From: Piscicola geometra
Taxonomy: Eukaryota > Annelida > Clitellata > Hirudinida > Piscicolidae
Reading direction: 5' to 3'
Length of the DNA stretch: 64,000 nucleotides
Assembly (NCBI GenBank): GCA_943735955.1
Contig: OX030956.1
Coordinates: forward strand, 11,885,394-11,949,393
Under the pieces are notes generated by a model, which saw nothing but the letters and a program-made list of their open reading frames with translations, made no database searches and was not told where the DNA came from. This document shows positions 33,861 to 44,933 of this stretch, piece by piece. The position numbers and the translations under genes were made by a program. Numbering within the stretch: position 1 is the first letter of the stretch; each line of letters opens with the position of its first letter.

Positions 33861-35109
33861 AATTGTTCAATTGTCTTTTGGAATTTATTTACATGTTCGA
33901 AAACCATGCCTTGACCATTTCTGCTCCTGCATTACACTACCAAGTTACATAGTCATGCTGATGATTGTAATCATGACGATGATAATGATGATGATAATGG
34001 TGATGATCATGGTAGTATGGTGTGATGATGATGATAGTGGTAGTAATTATGTGATGAAGATGATGCATTAACTCTCATAAACTCTTCCTTCCTTCATGCT
34101 TCTTTCTACACTATCGATATCACTTAACTGTACAATTCTCTTAGATTACTTCCTATTGTTTACAGTATCATTCCAACGTCGTCATCATCATCACCACCCT
34201 TAAAGTATCGCTATCATTATCACCACCACTACAATGTCGCCATCATCATCAGCACCATCAAGTACATGTCAAAAATTTGTACACCTCGTTCGTTGATTTT
34301 TCCCTTCGTCCATTTATACACAAATGCCTAAAAGAATTAGTAAAGATGGTGGTGATAGTGTAATTACTTTAGATGATGATAGTGATGTTGCTGTAGATGA
34401 TGATACTGATTTTACTGAAGATTTTGATCAAAATAATTATTCAACTTTTCTATTGTGGATTATCTATTTATCGTAACTTCAAACGTTTGATCCTACCTAT
34501 GAAAAGTCAGAAAATTCTTCGCTTCAACATTCATCGATTATTCCAGAAAATTTCGTTTCTGCTAGTAGTACTGTCATGCGTGCAATAGACATTCTAATTA
34601 TACTCTACAATGAAACTTTAAATTTTTTCCGAAACCAAATGTCAACTAGCAGTAATTACTGACACTATGAGTAATTTCAACGGAGTTTCCAACGAGAAGG
34701 CCTAATTGAATAATGTCGAATGTAACGATTTGTGACAACTACAACATCAAGCAATCTCCAGAATAAAGACTTTCCACGAGCTAGCCTATACCACCAAAGT
34801 TTGCAGTGATTCCGAGTTGTCAGTAGCCTTATGTATGAGATGATGAGCAAATCTCTAAACAATTCAAAATCTGGTTATCCTCCTGCCTCTGAACCTCCAT
34901 CTCACCAACTTTCACACCAAACAACAGCACCATCACACCATAACCCCATTACACCAGCTAAACTACCTCTACAGCACCACTACAGCAACCACACCAAATC
35001 AACCATAACCACTACCACAACTACCATAACCATACCATGACAGCCTCACTAACCACCACTACAGCCACCACCACAACACCACACCACAGCAACAACAACC
35101 ACCACAACA
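33861..35109. other. No firm gene; one broken reading frame at 34324-34664
   Basis: From an ATG at 34324 the plus frame reads MPKRISKDGGDSVITLDDDS, an acidic Asp-rich stretch, to a TAA at 34474. It continues in frame (FDPTYEKSENSSLQHSS, VMRAIDILIILYNE) to a TGA near 34664. No family is recognised; it may be a decayed transposon fragment. The rest is ATC/GAT low-complexity DNA and an ACC-rich stretch at 34880-35100. Confidence 0.35.
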
Positions 35110-35888
35110 CTACAACTTGGAGTAGAGGAGTCTGACGGCATTTGCGAAGCCGATGTCGGCGTAGTTGAAGTAGCAGATGCTGCCGAACGCCAAGATCGTT
35201 ATCAGGAGCACCGTCGGTTGCGCAATCTTCGGCAGCACCTCGCCGTGGATGTAGTCCTGCGCCACTCCCGAAAGACGCCTGTTGGTGGTTGTCGTCATGA
35301 TAATAGTAACAATTATAACTTTAATAATAAAAATAGTAATAATAATAAACACTGATAATAATAATAATAATAAACACTGATAATGATGATGATGATGATA
35401 ATAATAATAATAATAAACACTGATGATGATGATGATAATAATAATAATAATAAACACTGATGATGATGATGATGATGATAATAATAATAATAAACACTGA
35501 TGATGATGATGATGATGATAATAATAATAATAAACACTGATGATGATGATGATGATAATAATAATAATAATAATAAACACTGATAATAATAATAATAAAT
35601 AAAATTGTTTAAAAAACTGTTAATTATAACAATACCAATGAAATCATCAACTGATATTGAAGTGTCATGGAGGTGGCGTGACTAGCAGGATGATGTTTAA
35701 ACTTGGTTGAGCTACAATGAGGTGAGTGAGTGAGTGAGTGAATCAATGGCTACTCACCAGTGTGAGTGGAGCACCATGGCGGCACAGAGGAGGTTATCGA
35801 GAACGAAGTTGGGAAAGGCCAGAGAAACAGGGATGAGGGGCAACAGAGCTATTGCTACATACCTGTGTGTGTGTTTGTTTGTGTTTGT

Positions 35889-35964
<76 letters not shown>

Positions 35965-36845
35965 TGGATTAATGGATAGATGCTGTTGGGTAGTATTGTT
36001 AGTTTTATGGATTTGAATTATGTTTGATTGATTGATTGATTGAACACCAGCCTTTCATTCATCCAGTGGGATACTTCGTCGTGCTTCTGTTGCTCAGTTT
36101 CTTAGGATTTGTGCATATCAATATTTAAAAAATAATTAAATGAGTTATAAATTATATCCTGATTGAATCCTAAAAGCTACCTGGTCCATAAAGTCTCTGG
36201 CACTACTCTTAGAGAAGCCGAACTATATTATTCATGTTCATTTAACTCCTCCCACTTTTTTTGATTGACACTTGTAAACAATTCTCAATCAAGCGCTTAA
36301 TTGAAAATACTTTTTTTTTAATAATATAAGCGCATTTTTTAAGAAATATTATTTAAAATGCAGTTTTTTATATTGAATACTTAGTATTTGCGAAGGCAAT
36401 TTAACTATTTTAAGTATTTCACTATCGTATCTACCAATTATAAAACCATATTCCGAGTCATTATTCATTGAAAATAGAACTTGAATGTCTATGAAAAATA
36501 ATGACTCGAAATATAGCTTTATAATTGGAAGATACGATAGTGAAATACGCAAAATAGTTAAATTGCCTTCGCAAATATGAAGTGTTCAATATAAAAAAAC
36601 TGCATTTTAAATTAAGCGCTTAATTGAGAATTGTTTACAAGTGTCAATCAAAAAAAGTGGGAGGAGTTAAATGAACATGAATAATATAGTTCGGCTTCTC
36701 TAAGAGTAGTGCCAAGTCTCTTGTGCCTGACACTGGATAACACCAAAGACTGCTTGGGCACAACACTTCTGCTCAACACACCACTTCTTAAGAGACCAGA
36801 CGAAAAGCCCTTGCATAAGTCTTTACATGGATTGGTTGTAAACAA
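35110..36845 (-). CDS. SDHD: Succinate dehydrogenase cytochrome b small subunit, exon 1 split by a MITE
   Basis: Exons on the minus strand: 36845-36714, continuing after the MITE at 36190-36181; 36100-36046; 35862-35758; 35278-35110. Without the MITE and one duplication copy the coding length is 471 nt (156 residues; human SDHD has 159). Exon 1 gives a mitochondrial presequence rich in Ser, Arg and Lys (SGVLSRSVVPKQSLVLSS). Exon 2 has VSHWMNERLV, matching the LHWTSER region. Exon 3 ends in MVLHSHW, with the HxHW haem b ligand motif. Exon 4 has AQDYIHGEVLP, with the Asp-Tyr of the ubiquinone site, and ICYFNYADIGFANAVRLLYS, the last membrane helix. The protein anchors complex II in the inner mitochondrial membrane. 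As written, the MITE adds 523 bp and a stop soon after residue 44, so this copy should not encode SDHD unless the insert is spliced out. Confidence 0.88.
35310..35600. repeat. ATA/ATG trinucleotide-type minisatellite in SDHD intron 3
   Basis: Units of aacactgatgatgatgatga and ataataataataa, period about 50 bp. The Ile/Tyr/His-rich minus-strand frames are artefacts and happen to open into SDHD exon 4. Confidence 0.9.
35865..35963. repeat. (TG)n tract at the SDHD exon 3 acceptor
   Basis: On the minus strand this is a (CA)n tract ending in CACACAG, the acceptor of SDHD exon 3. Confidence 0.9.
36199..36713. mobile_element. Palindromic MITE inserted in SDHD exon 1
   Basis: A 515-bp near-perfect inverted repeat (arms about 240 bp around a ~40-bp centre) starting ggcactactcttagagaag. 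It is flanked by perfect 8-bp duplications aagtctct (36191-36198 and 36714-36721), a hAT-type footprint. It has no coding capacity. Arm differences are few, so the insertion is probably recent. Confidence 0.93.
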
Positions 36846-37609
36846 ATGATATAATAGAATTAGATTATATTTATTCTATTTTATATTTTTCATTTGAAGA
36901 ATGGCTTAATAGTTTCATTAATAAACGTCCGAGTAAGATGTTCGAAATTTGATATAAAAAAACAACTAATTTTAGTTAAATTAATTCAAGATAAATATTT
37001 ATGAAATATATACTTGGAGTAAGACGAGAGAAAGCTTGAAGAAAAGCCATTTTAAAAACCGATTTTTTAATGTATTTTCAAACTGACCTTCAATGATTTG
37101 CAGAGATGCACCATTAACTTCATTTTATTCGTGTTATTACTCTTTCGGTTTGCTAAAATTTTTCATTTTAATTGTTTTTAATAAATCATTTTAAATAAAA
37201 TTCATAAACAAAGATTTTGTTTCGACCTATTTTTCATTAAGTGATTTACCACCCTTTTTCCAAGTAATTTTTCACCAGGAAATAACAATGTATAATTGAA
37301 GATATCACTTTCGATTCCAGTTACTCATGAATGTCTTTTTAAAAGGCCTACTTTTTCAGTTTTGTGAAGTTTCCTATATATTTGTCAAATTTAAAGAGTT
37401 TTCTCACAGCACTCATCTATTCGTCCTTCTCATAATTTTCAGAAAGTCTTAGTTTCAAAGAAAGGTTATTATTTTTATTTTATTCAATTAACTAACAGGA
37501 AAATTGACGGACAAAGGGTTTCAATTTTTTAATAAGCAACTCACCATTACGAGGAAGAGTCGCAAGAAATCTCTTGACACAATGTCACAACCATAGATAT
37601 AGTATATAT
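36846..37609. other. Upstream region of SDHD; nothing else recognised
   Basis: AT-rich DNA with no coding frame. The SDHD promoter should lie near 36846-37100, but no clear TATA box or initiator was identified. Confidence 0.4.
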
Positions 37610-39887
37610 CAGAGGTGCACAACCCGCGGCCCTCCGGCCTGTTTGATGCGGCCCCCAGACAACTCGTCCGTTTTGGCTATTTGCGGCCCTCACAGAATTT
37701 TAAATCGACGCACCCGCCCATCTCTTTTTAATAGTACTGTTTGCACTTTCCTAATATAAAACGATTGAAACAACAACAACGAGCGATAATTGAGTTGGCA
37801 TGCTGGTTGTTTTAATTTAGTAAGAATGTCAAAGCGTAAAATTGAAGTAGAAAATCGTCAGTTTAATAAAGAATGGACAACAAAAAACTGTATGCAGCTT
37901 TTCAACGGAACAGCTTTGTGCCTAATTTGTCGCGAGTCTGTAACTGTAATGAGGGACTACAATTGCAAAAGACATTATGAAACCAAACACGCTGCTACGT
38001 TTGATGATGTGAAAGGCGAAGCTAGAAAAAATATAATTGATCAACTTGTAAAAATATTGTCATCTGAGCAAACTATTTTTTACAAAAAAAGTTAATGAAA
38101 ATAAGACTTTTGTTCGTGCCGGTTGTGTCGTAGCACAGATTATTGCGCGATTGACTCCGACCATTTACTGATGGTGATTTCGTCAAAAACTGCATGCAAG
38201 CCATTGGCAAAGAAGTCTGTCCTGAGAAAACAGACCTGTTCAACAAAGTGCCATTGTCACGGATGACTTTCCAGCGCCGGGTGGTTGATTTATCCAACGA
38301 CGTTTGTGAACAGTTGCGTGACAAGCTTGCCATTTGCAAGTATTTTTCAATCGCTTTAGATGAGAGCACGGATAACGTTGACACAGTACAGCTTTTGGTT
38401 TTTGTTCGTGCGGTAGAGGAGAACTGTAAATTAACTCAGGAATTAGCAGGAATGGCTTCACTACGTGGACGTACGACTGGTGTAGATATTTTTGGAGAAG
38501 TGAAATCTGTTTTTCAAAACCTCAACGTTCAGTGGCCAAAGCTCTGTAGTGTTACTGCTGACGGTGCACCCGCCATGACTGGTAAAGAATTAGGACTTGT
38601 TTCTCATCTGCGATCACATTTTTGAGACTTAAGAATTCCAACAGACACCATCCACGCATACCACTGCATCATACATCAAGAGTCACTGTGTACACGAGTC
38701 ATTAATTTTGATAATGTTATGAAATTTTTTTTTAAATTAGTGAACTTCATACGAGCAAAAGGACTTAACCATCGACAATTCAGATCATTTCTTGAAAACA
38801 TTGAGTCAGAATATCGTGATATACCATATCACACTGATGTAAGGTGGTTGAGTCGAGGAAAAGTTCTAACTAGGTTTGTTGAGTTTCGAAAGGAAATCTG
38901 TGAATTCCTTGTTACCAAAGGCAAAGACACAGCTGTTTTTACTGACAAACAGTGGTCGGCAGACTTAGCATTTTCGACAGACATAACAGAACACTTAAAT
39001 AAATTGAATCTGCGTCTTCAAGGCAAAGATCACTACATCTTTGATATGTACCAAGAGCTGCTGTCATTCACCTTGAAGCTACGGCTGTTTTGTTCAAATC
39101 TGCAATCTGGTAATTTATGTCATTTTCTTATTTGTTCAGCTTTCAGAAGGAATACCAGTGTGACTTCAATAAATACCACGACAGTTGTGAAGCGTTACTA
39201 GAGGAATTAAATGAACGTTTTGATGCATTCAGGGAGCATAAGGATTTATTCAACTTCATCCGTGACTCTTTCTCTTGTGCTGTATAATTCGTATCTGAGC
39301 AATGTCAGTTAGAAGTCATTGATCTTCAATGTTCACCAGAATTAAAGTTTGCGTTTCAGCATAACTCCATTTTAACTTTTTATGAAAGTCTTAGTACAGT
39401 TAAATATGGAGCGGTTAAAGATTTGGCTTGCCGAATCTTGTGTGAATTTGGCAGCACATACGTGTGTGAACAAACGTTTTCAGTCATGAACACAAATAAA
39501 AATAAACGGAGATCAACTTTGACTGATGATAATCTTTGTTCAATTTTGAAGCTTGCAACAACAGAACTCGAACCCAATATTGACAATGTTGTTGCAACCT
39601 TTCAGGCTCAACCTTCTCATTAAAATACTAACATTTAGTTATTCATACATTTTGAAATAAAATTATTTTTTTCAATGACATTTGTTAAAATTTTGCATTC
39701 TTTGAGTTTTATTTACATTTTGTTATTGATACATGTTTTAAATAACGTTATTTTTTATGACATTCATTAAAAATTTGCATTCTTTGAGTTGTTTTATTGT
39801 GTCATCTATGTGCACGCTGATGCGGCCCTTGGCGCCCAGGAACTCAGTTATTTTGGCCCTCAGGCTGAAAAAGGTTGTGCACCCCTG
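37610..39887 (+). mobile_element. hAT-Charlie element, 2278 bp
   Basis: Ends cagaggtgcacaacc at 37610 and the inverse of caggggtgcacaacc at 39887. Flanks gtatatat (37602-37609) and gtatataa (39888-39895) agree at seven of eight positions, an aged 8-bp duplication. Subterminal gcggccct blocks occur at both ends. Confidence 0.92.
37826..39623 (+). pseudogene. Decayed hAT-Charlie transposase (GTF2IRD2-like)
   Basis: Pieces in order: an N-terminal BED-like finger at 37826-38095 (LCLICRESV, KRHYETKHAATF); the core at 38194-38625 (FSIALDESTDNVDTVQLLVF, VTADGAPAMTG); a TGA, then the same frame at 38626-39201 (HAYHCIIHQESLC, DVRWLSRGKVLTRF); a frame change near 39140; then 39200-39623 with a further stop and the C-terminal YVCEQTFSVMNTNKNKRRS dimerisation motif. 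The domain order is that of the transposase domesticated as GTF2IRD2 in mammals. At least two stops and two frameshifts make it inactive. Confidence 0.87.
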
Positions 39888-40550
39888 GTATATAAAGATA
39901 CGTAGTGAAAACTTGTAGATGGCATCTTGCGAACTGGTTCAACATATGTTAAATAGTCTAATTATTCCTAACAAATAAAAATTTATATTTTATTTAAAAT
40001 TTATTTAAAATATTTAAAATATTTTTTCATATTTAAAATGTATGAAAACTATTTATAAAATATATAATAATTTTTTGAACATTTTCAGTGCTTTTTCATC
40101 TATGCAGTTGTCTTCTGCCAATTATTTTATTCACTTGCGATTTATTAACTAATTGTTAGCTATTTTGTACAATTAATTGTTTAAAAATATATAATAATAA
40201 TAACTCATAATATCTTCTAAATGTGTGGTTCCAGGTTGCAGTAATGACAAAAATCAGTTTTTTCACAGGTATTTCATTAGCAATAAAATACGACAATGCT
40301 TGTATCATTGTCTAAGTAGTTTTTTATTTTATTTTTAAACTTATTGAATATTAAGTTATGCCACAATTTCACCCAATCAATCAATTAATCTATTACATAA
40401 GTTTTTTTCCTTATATATTTATAAATTCAAACATTATAATTAGCTACTAATTATAAGTATAATTGAGCTTTTTTACAATTTAAATTTAAAGATTTCCAAA
40501 AGACTCGATGAAGGACGAATAAAAGTTGGTCATATTCAGAAATAAAGTTG
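39888..40550. other. No gene or element recognised
   Basis: AT-rich sequence without repeats above background or coding frames. Confidence 0.4.
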
Positions 40551-41194
40551 ATAATCTTTGGTTAGCGGCTGCCATTTTGGCAGCCGCTCAAATATATTTG
40601 TAGAATAAACGGTTTTGGGTATAATATATTAAAATTTTAGAATCTTAAGTCTAAATAAAAATTACATTTAATTAATTAGAATGTTTTTTGTGCGAATGTT
40701 GGTTGTTTTGAATCTGTCGAGGAATGGCCGCAGCAGACCAAGATGGCCACAGGGAGTCAAGTGAGCTGCGACATAAAGAAGAAAACCTTCCATAGCAGCA
40801 GCAGTTCCAGTGCTGGCAAGGACTTCTCCTTCACCCTCTATCGCAGCCTCGGCACCAGTGGCAAGACAGAAAATTGACACGAATGATGATTGTGTTTTAT
40901 GGTTTTGAGGATGATGTGGTGATGATTGTGCTGTGGTATGAGTGTTGGTACTGTAGTGATGATTGAATTTTTGTTGTTGGTGATAGTGATTTTTTGGCAG
41001 TGATTATCATGGTGGTGTGGGTGAGGTTGGATTATTGAGATTGATTGTTTTTTTATATTTAAATTGATATATATACATATATTGGTAGTGGTCTAAAAAC
41101 CGTTTTATTTAACAAATTTATTTGAAGAGCGCTTTTGTTCACTTAGTAAAGGGCGCTATACAAATCATTAGTGATTGATTGATTGATTGATTGA
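40551..41194 (+). mobile_element. SINE-like repeat copy 2
   Basis: Complete copy: a 5' perfect hairpin (agcggctgccattttggc and complement), the acggttttgggtataa segment, the body, the shared LINE tail (gcgcttttgttcacttag) and four TGAT units. On its antisense strand a 70-residue frame (CLATGAEAAIEGEGEVLAS) is open. That frame recurs in copies 3 and 4 with few changes and in copy 1 in a shifted context. Confidence 0.82.
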
Positions 41195-42377
41195 AAGAAA
41201 AGATTTTAAAAGACCATGAATGAGCCTGCAGTAGGCATTTCTCTTCAAAAAATTATGAACCATGTCCCATGTATAAATTTAAATTATTTTATTCTTCATA
41301 TTAATTATTTATATATATTTGATTGATTTATCAAAGTCCAGCTTTGTAATAAAAAATACATAGTTGTTTCCATATGAAAGCATTTTATTGAATAAAATAA
41401 AACAAATGAAAAATAGAGTCTGTATAAATTTTATTTAAAACATAATGATGAACATGAAAAAAGTAACTAGTTCCCAACAAGAGAGGCTCTTGGAGGGCTT
41501 CACTAACTAAGATTGAATATCTTAGAATATCTATAAAAAAAATCTCTGGTCGCAGTCTTTTGAAGTTCGGCAGTGTATTGTTGTTGTTCAAAGCTGGAAA
41601 CGATTGACTGAGAGACTGAGACTGAAATGTTCGGTTACCAATTTCAAGAAATAAAACTCAATCCAACAATTAAAATATAAACCAAAAGTGTTTTTTTAAC
41701 TGGTAAGTATAATAAATATATTTAATATTATACAATTAGAATATCTTAGAATTATAAATTTACAAATAGAATATCGCTCTTTTTGATACAGAAATAAGCA
41801 AAGTCACGTGATAATTTTCTTTCTATGTTGGACAATTTGAATGACCGTCTCTTGCATTGGTGATTAATACAGACGGCGTATCTATACTACTTGTTGTTTG
41901 TAGGATATCTATGGTCACAACGCTTCCACACGGATCTTCAAAAGACACTGCTCTCTTCACGCCTATTCTTTAATCCTTCTTCACACAAATGCTTGGAAAT
42001 ATATTTCGCAAATTCCAAAGAAGCGGGTAAAAAAGAAAAAAAAAGAAAAATGGGAAAATAATTACGTCCACTTAGGAGATGGTTCATTTGGTATTCTATA
42101 AATCTAATATATGCAAAGTTGAAAACCTTTCTATATAAATGTAAACTCAACATAATAAACTTTTCTTTAATATTACATTTAAAGAGTATTTTCTTTTTCA
42201 TATAAATTCATTATTTCAAATTTAAACGTATTCAATCTCAAGTTTATTGGGCGTCTTTCCACATCTCCTCTAGGCCCTCTACTACTGATTCATTCTTTCA
42301 TCTCACTCAAGTCTCGAGTCTTAATCATGCTATTCATTTGCATCTCTTCTAATCAATCCACAAATTGGTTTAACAAG
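41195..42377. other. No gene or element recognised
   Basis: AT-rich sequence. Small frames at 41385-41591 and 41938-42201 (both minus) have no recognisable motif and look random. Confidence 0.4.
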
Positions 42378-42705
42378 CAGGGGTGGCGATCTGCTGCAAA
42401 TATTGGGGAGGGGGGGGGGGTTCTAACCAGCTTGGACGATCCTGGAGGGGTCCTGGGGTCTAGAACCCTCCCTCCCTCCACTTAAAAAAACATTTTCACA
42501 CGAATATTTAAGTGAGCATTGAAAAGTTTTATTTTAGAAAGCTATAACTATAACTACACATACTCACAATGTATTACTATGTACAAATTCTGTTTTATGC
42601 CATGTTTGACGATTATGTTCGCATCAAAACAAGAGTTTTAAAATGTTTTTAATGAAAAAAGTGGGGGGTCCAAACCCCAGGACCCACCCAGGATCGCCGC
42701 CCAAG
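42378..42705 (-). mobile_element. MITE derived from the 3910-bp hAT family
   Basis: 328 bp with left end caggggtggcgatctgctg and right end equal to the inverse of the hAT 5' terminus (ggatcgccgccca). The interior matches the hAT 5' region in inverse orientation (ataactacacatactcacaa, atgttcgcatca). Flanks ttaacaag and gtatcaag agree at six of eight positions, an old duplication. It is more diverged than the two full-size copies. Confidence 0.75.
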
Positions 42706-44804
42706 GTATCAAGGTATTCTCAGAAAACTAATCTAAAGTTCTCAAGGACCATCTTGGGTTAATGCTTTCGGATTTAATTTATATAACTTAATAATAATAT
42801 AAATTGACTGAAAATTCAAAAAACTTTTAGGCTTCCAAAGTTCCAAATAAATATATAGATTTTTATTGTTAATATTAATGATATAGAAGAAAGATAACAT
42901 GGAAGATAGATAGATGATTAATGCTATCATGATACGTACCATGGTAGGTAGCTAATATATTAATGTATATCTATCTAATTTATGCTACAGTCTTTCTAAC
43001 ACAAGGTGTTGCCCAAGCTTCTGGCCATTTTTCTTGCCCTCTTCTTGCTTGACCTATATTCCGAGTTTTAACGACGTCATTAGGCTCTGAAAGGTCAAGG
43101 CCACTTATTCTGTGTTGTATGCGCATGCTGATGATGATGCAAAAGAGATGGGGATGAGGATGATTTAAATGCATTAGAATAAATATTTATGAATATATTT
43201 GATAAATATTTAACGTATTTAATAATGAAAGTAATATATTGAAACTTAAATTTGGATTTAATTAGAATAAGCAGTAAACATTTAGAAAGTCAAAGACGAA
43301 AGCAACACACAAGAAAAAGTTTTTTACGGGAAGATCAGCATCCTCACGTGAATCTTATTCAGCCAATCAGCTGGTCTTCCGATGAAAGCGACACAGCCAA
43401 TAGGGAGCCGGCATTTGCACCCAGGTGACTTCCTTCTTCCGCTACGTTCGCGGTTTTTTAAAAGCATTTTTTATAAACTCATGATTATTTATAAATTAAA
43501 ATGAATAAAATAAAATTAATTAAATTAAAATAAAATTAATTAAAATGAATAGATCCTCGGAGATAAAATTAATTAGGCGAAAAATTTTGAAATATTAAAA
43601 AAATTCAAAAACACTAGATTATTTTAATTTTAAATAAAACTTATTTCCAATTTATTGACAAAGCTCTTGTCAAGTGCTACTCCTCTGTGAGATGCTGCGA
43701 GATAATTGCCGGGGCACGATCGTCGTGAAATATGGCATCATTACGGCGGGAAATTTTGAGAAATTCCGTCAAATGAAATTGAGTTACAGACCGAGAGATG
43801 GCTGTCACGCGGGAGATTTCACTCTGGGGAATTCCGCTTCGTCACAGTACTTCTACGAATTATAAAATATTAACGCTATAGAAATTTATTTGATTGATTG
43901 ATTGAACTAATATTTATCAGTGCAAACTTATGGGAGTTCGTTTCAACAAATAAACAAATTTTCAGGAACTTTTTAGATATTAAATAATATTTAAAGTTTT
44001 AATTAATAAATCGCTTCAATGTTTGAAATATATTTGTCTCGTTTTTCAAAAACAGTTTCAGTCAATGGCTATTTTGAAGGCCAGCCGTATAACGAAGAAA
44101 AAATAATGTTAAATGATTTCATTCAAATGAAACTTGTCCAAAAGTCTGTTGTTTTATTCTAATTAACGCATCTTTAACCCTTGTTTTTGATCTAAATATA
44201 GACTTCCGGAGTCTAATGCCCTAATTACCGACGTTCAGTCTTCAATTGAGTGCCTAATTACGTATAGATTATCAATTATACCCATGAAATTCCACATTAC
44301 AAAATATTAAAGTTAAAATTAATATATTTAAATAAATATTTATTTTAAACATAATTTAATAGACTTTAAAATATTGTATGAGTCTGCTTTCCAGATCAAT
44401 GTTAAGAACCTTTCTTTGCTTTTAAAATACTGGATTAGCTTGATATTGTTTGTTTATGAAATTTTAAAAAGTCAAAAATTAACAATGAAACATCTACAAG
44501 ACCCACCATTGCACCATCACCACCACTGCACCACCACCACTGCACCACTTCAACTGCACCACTACTGCACCACCACTGCACCACCACTGCACCACTACAA
44601 CTGCACTGAAGTCACGCTTATAACCGAGACAGAACGTCAGCGATTTTTAGCACAGGTACCTTATTATCGCTGCAAAAATCCGTTCATAATTCTTGGTAGA
44701 CGGTTGGAGCGAATTCTATCGTCAATTACCTCATCACTACCGGCTGTCTGTCGTCTCAACATCACATGCTTTGACAATCAATAAAAGACGAAGAAAACAA
44801 TTAA
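42706..44804. other. No firm gene; GC-richer islands at 43320-43445 and 43674-43865
   Basis: 43320-43445 is GC-richer than its surroundings and has two CCAAT-type motifs (agccaatcagc, agccaatagg) near an ETS-like ttcttccgctacg, which could be a promoter. 43674-43865 holds an open plus frame with IVVKYGIITAGNFEKFRQM, and an alternative minus frame; neither is recognised. 44510-44600 is a caccactgcac minisatellite that opens a His/Thr-rich frame of no clear meaning. 42980-43174 (minus) has an exon-like frame with EPNDVVKTRNIGQARRG, also unassigned. Confidence 0.35.
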
Positions 44805-44924
44805 TATATAGATTATTATTATTATTACTATTATTATTAATATTATTACTATTATTATTATTATAGATTATTATTATTATTATTATTATAGATTATTATT
44901 ATTATAGATTATTATTATTATTGT
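44805..44924. repeat. (ATT)n/TATAG microsatellite, left flank of the LINE
   Basis: Repeats of tatagattattattattat. The same composite repeat continues on the other side of the LINE at 48959-49345, so the LINE inserted into it. Confidence 0.9.
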
Positions 44925-44933
44925 TGTTGGCAT

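Noticed and set aside
43674..43865. A 63-codon frame in a GC-richer island as a gene
   Set aside because: No recognisable motif or splice partner, and another frame on the opposite strand is equally plausible; kept only as an unassigned island.
44374..44784. A 136-codon frame with a His/Thr-rich middle
   Set aside because: The middle is a caccactgcac minisatellite and the remainder matches nothing known.
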